Origin: an uncultured Bacteroidales bacterium | Lineage (GTDB): Bacteria > Bacteroidota > Bacteroidia > Bacteroidales > UBA932 | Length of the DNA stretch: 8,854 bases | Direction of reading: 5' to 3' | Assembly: GCA_900546395.1 (NCBI GenBank) | Contig: URDD01000088.1 | Span: 1 to 8,854, forward strand | Shown: positions 7,787 to 8,854 of the stretch, in pieces | Position numbering within the stretch: position 1 is the first letter of the stretch | Layout of the letters: each line of letters begins with the position of its first letter | Notes under the pieces: generated by a model | Told to the model about the DNA's origin: nothing | Database searches by the model: none | The model's input: the letters and a program-made list of their open reading frames with translations, nothing else | Program-made: the position numbers and the translations under genes

Positions 7787-7867
7787 TTTGAAACATTCTG
7801 AAACACGAGGAAACACTTTTTCATGTCCCGTACTCGGACACACTAAAGAACAAAACAATGTTTCAAA
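7787..7867. repeat. 11-bp perfect inverted repeat with related half-sites
   Basis: TTTGAAACATT (7787-7797) is perfectly complementary to AATGTTTCAAA (7857-7867), with 59 bases between. A second pair of the same motif, TGAAACAC (7799-7806) and GTGTTTCA (7919-7926), is also perfect over 8 bp. The right arm of the main repeat contains the ATG of the tiny ORF at 7858. The interior has no TAnnTTTG box, so it does not look like a phase-variable promoter. Confidence 0.6.
7790..7815 (+). repeat. Three GAAACA units at exact 10-base period
   Basis: GAAACA occurs at 7790-7795, 7800-7805 and 7810-7815, so each copy starts 10 bases after the last, about one helical turn. This spacing would put three identical half-sites on one face of the DNA. 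The bases between the copies are not conserved, so this is a motif array and not a simple tandem duplication. Confidence 0.6.
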
Positions 7868-7938
7868 AAACGTGTAAACAGTGCGGAACAGTTTTTACGA
7901 CGAAACGTTATCCGGGTAGTGTTTCATTCAGTGTGTAG
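7858..7938 (+). CDS. Possible tiny CxxC protein or remnant of a zinc-ribbon gene
   Basis: This 26-codon ORF encodes MFQKTCKQCGTVFTTKR followed by YPGSVSFSV and a TAG. The part TCKQCGTVFTTKR resembles the first half of small treble-clef or zinc-ribbon proteins, which continue with a second Cys pair. Here that second half is missing in frame. A different frame over 7919-7945 would read VFHSVCRSA, reminiscent of the usual second half, so the gene may be frame-shifted and decayed. It is convergent with the 73-residue gene and has no Shine-Dalgarno. A chance ORF is possible. Confidence 0.25.
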   Translation: MFQKTCKQCGTVFTTKRYPGSVSFSV

Positions 7939-7943
7939 GTCTG

Positions 7944-8165
7944 CTATTCGAATTTTCCTTTGACGAGTTCCTCCTTCAGAAATGCAAATACATATCTGGG
8001 GCTCTGGTAATACAATCCGGTGCCTTCATCCATTACTTTCTGATATGTGTCGGAATTAAATACGGCAGAGAGAGCCTGCTCCATGGTCATTTCCGGATGG
8101 CTTTCCATCAATAGGCAGGCAAGGTTTCTAACCATATCTGCCATCATCTGTGTTTTCTCGCTCAT
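7944..8165 (-). CDS. Small 73-residue protein, third gene of DUF3990 module
   Basis: This short soluble protein has no signal peptide and reads as two or three helices. A hydrophobic N-terminal helix (about 8-20) is followed by MTMEQALSAVF (26-36), then TGLYYQSPRYV (49-59) and a C-terminal helix FAFLKEELVKG. Its ATG overlaps the TGA of the DUF3990-type gene by 4 bases, so translation is likely coupled. From TMEQ onward it aligns without gaps with the DUF3791-type protein upstream, sharing SMKQ/TMEQ and the later QS pair at the same spacing. I infer a diverged copy of the same fold, possibly an antitoxin or accessory subunit. The identity level is low and the function is unproven. Confidence 0.8.
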   Translation of the reverse strand: MSEKTQMMADMVRNLACLLMESHPEMTMEQALSAVFNSDTYQKVMDEGTGLYYQSPRYVFAFLKEELVKGKFE

Positions 8166-8635
8166 ATTCTTTTCAGCAATTGTATGGCACGTTCAGTTCC
8201 GAAGAAAAACTGTATAGTAATTCCTTTCATATATTTCAGGTTGTTGACCAAGGTAGGCAGATCGATGGCTTTGTTTTCATATTTCCAAAGCTGTATTCCT
8301 ACACGGTCATCTGCAATAGGCCCAATGACAATATCATAGTCATGTGCTGGCGTGTCATCAGGGTTATTCCTGTTCAGCAAAATAAACTTAGCCCAGTCTT
8401 CAGTGTACTCTTCAAAACGAAGCACATTCAACCTGTCCAGAAAGCCTTCATCAAAATAATATTCCTGAACAGTGATGATGCCGGATTCCATCTGGTCAAC
8501 CTTGACTTTTGCCATATTCATGGCTTGTTCGTAGTTGTCTGAGAGATAAAAACCGCGTCCGAAATCCTTGTTCGGTTTTGATTTTTTCAGATCTATATTT
8601 TCAAAATCCCTGTTGGTCCCATGATACAGTTTCAT
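8162..8635 (-). CDS. DUF3990-type protein with ADP-ribosyltransferase-like motifs, candidate toxin
   Basis: Starting at the ATG at 8635, the product has 157 residues beginning MKLYHGT. YHGT (4-7), FGRGFYLSDNYEQA (25-38) and VIGPIADDRV (103-112) fit the DUF3990 family. The first two resemble the His and Tyr motifs of PARP-like ADP-ribosyltransferases. Q142 in ITIQFFFGTERAIQLL is the likely third position, giving H5-Y30-Q142. The inferred role is a cytosolic NAD+-using toxin or effector that modifies an unknown target. I chose this start over an in-frame TTG at 8662 for three reasons: it overlaps the preceding TGA by 4 bases (ATGA), GGAGG lies 9 bases upstream, and the protein begins directly with its first beta strand. 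The gene sits between two small genes, both in 4-base overlap, which is typical of a tightly coupled operon. The family assignment is fairly sure; activity is inferred. Confidence 0.85.
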   Translation of the reverse strand: MKLYHGTNRDFENIDLKKSKPNKDFGRGFYLSDNYEQAMNMAKVKVDQMESGIITVQEYYFDEGFLDRLNVLRFEEYTEDWAKFILLNRNNPDDTPAHDYDIVIGPIADDRVGIQLWKYENKAIDLPTLVNNLKYMKGITIQFFFGTERAIQLLKRI

Positions 8636-8854
8636 ATGAGCGCCCCTCCATGGCGGACACAATATTCACTTATGTCATCAATTACGGATGCGAATGACTG
8701 AGTATGGACATATCCGTAATTCCGGTCAATAAAATCAATCCCTTTATATCGGCTCAGGTAGTTGAAAGACTGTTTCATGCTCAGCCCGTACCTGCGTCCG
8801 AACTCAAGAATGAAGATGACTGTCCATTCCAGCTTGTCTGAAATATTATATCCC
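8632..8854 (-). CDS. DUF3791-type small protein, 5' end outside window, candidate antitoxin
   Basis: The frame is open from the right edge to a TGA at 8634-8632, giving 73 residues with the start missing. The visible part begins GYNISDKLEWTVIFILEF, then GLSMKQSFNYL, a central FIDRNYGYVHTQSF and a final helix VIDDISEY. That pattern of a hydrophobic helix, a second amphipathic helix and a YxxxHTxS-like element fits the small DUF3791 family, often found next to DUF3990 genes. The stop overlaps the ATG of the DUF3990-type gene by 4 bases. By position it is a candidate antitoxin, made first and coupled to the enzyme. Its promoter, and any autoregulation, would lie beyond the window. Confidence 0.75.
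   Translation of the reverse strand, partial: GYNISDKLEWTVIFILEFGRRYGLSMKQSFNYLSRYKGIDFIDRNYGYVHTQSFASVIDDISEYCVRHGGALI
8645..8649 (-). promoter_or_regulatory. Shine-Dalgarno of the DUF3990-type gene
   Basis: The minus strand reads GGAGG here, 9 bases before the ATG at 8635 and inside the last codons of the upstream gene. It supports that ATG over the upstream TTG at 8662. A strong ribosome site is uncommon in this phylum. Confidence 0.65.

Larger units (their letters stand above)
7580..7943. other. Repeat-rich intergenic spacer between convergent genes
   Basis: This 364-base spacer separates the phosphofructokinase gene from the convergent small-gene module. It holds a terminator, a separate perfect hairpin, a 10-base-period GAAACA repeat, an 11-bp inverted repeat and one tiny ORF with a CxxC motif, each listed separately. 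No tRNA or clear promoter was found. No clear terminator for the minus-strand module was found either. Stretches 7580-7623 and 7688-7786 show nothing recognisable. Confidence 0.6.

Noticed and set aside
7790..7815. CRISPR array
   Set aside because: The repeated unit is only 6 bases with 4-base gaps, far too short for repeats and spacers, and no cas gene is present.
7823..7846. Seven-codon ORF MSRTRTH as a leader peptide
   Set aside because: It is too short to separate from chance, with no ribosome site, attenuator structure or run of regulatory codons.
7787..7867. Phase-variable invertible promoter
   Set aside because: The inverted repeat is a reasonable length, but the 59-base interior has no TAnnTTTG box in either orientation and no recombinase gene is nearby.
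8150..8542. 130-residue plus-strand ORF
   Set aside because: It is antisense to the DUF3990-type gene, whose frame has clear family motifs and coupled overlaps.
8162..8662. Longer version of the DUF3990-type gene from an upstream TTG, adding MCPPWRGAH
   Set aside because: The added residues overlap the upstream gene by 31 bases and match nothing. The ATG at 8635 has the ATGA overlap and a well-placed GGAGG.

Overview
The window looks like a chromosomal segment of a Bacteroidota bacterium, most likely of the order Bacteroidales. The gene content supports this: a lipoprotein with an N-terminal SbsA-type Ig-like domain, a RelA/SpoT enzyme and a YihY membrane protein. So do two perfect matches to the Bacteroidota -7 promoter box TAnnTTTG and mostly weak or absent Shine-Dalgarno sequences. 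The species cannot be named from the sequence alone.

The left two thirds (1-6210) is one tightly packed minus-strand block, read from right to left: ligA (NAD-dependent DNA ligase), a YihY/BrkB-family inner-membrane protein, a bifunctional RelA/SpoT alarmone enzyme, and an Ig-like-domain lipoprotein that runs off the left edge. The gaps are 13, 10 and 5 bases, so the four genes are probably co-transcribed from a promoter just upstream of ligA. The ligase ends in QLSLF, which fits the sliding-clamp-binding consensus.

Between ligA and the divergent phosphofructokinase gene lies a 136-base control region (6211-6346). It has one TAnnTTTG box facing each way and an imperfect 15-base palindrome almost exactly midway between them. 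The phosphofructokinase (6347-7579) has the residue signature of the pyrophosphate-dependent type (GGDD and PKTIDND) and is followed by a strong intrinsic terminator.

The spacer 7580-7943 is unusual. It holds the terminator, a perfect 8-bp hairpin, three GAAACA units at an exact 10-base period, an 11-bp perfect inverted repeat, and a 26-codon ORF encoding half of a zinc ribbon that may be a gene remnant.

The right end (7944-8854) is an accessory module on the minus strand. Three small genes are each joined by a 4-base ATGA overlap: a DUF3791-type protein (5' end outside the window), a DUF3990-type protein with ADP-ribosyltransferase-like motifs, and a 73-residue protein. The two small flanking proteins align without gaps over about 40 residues, so they may be divergent copies of one fold on either side of a toxin-like enzyme. 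This is the best candidate in the window for an under-described system, probably toxin-antitoxin-like.
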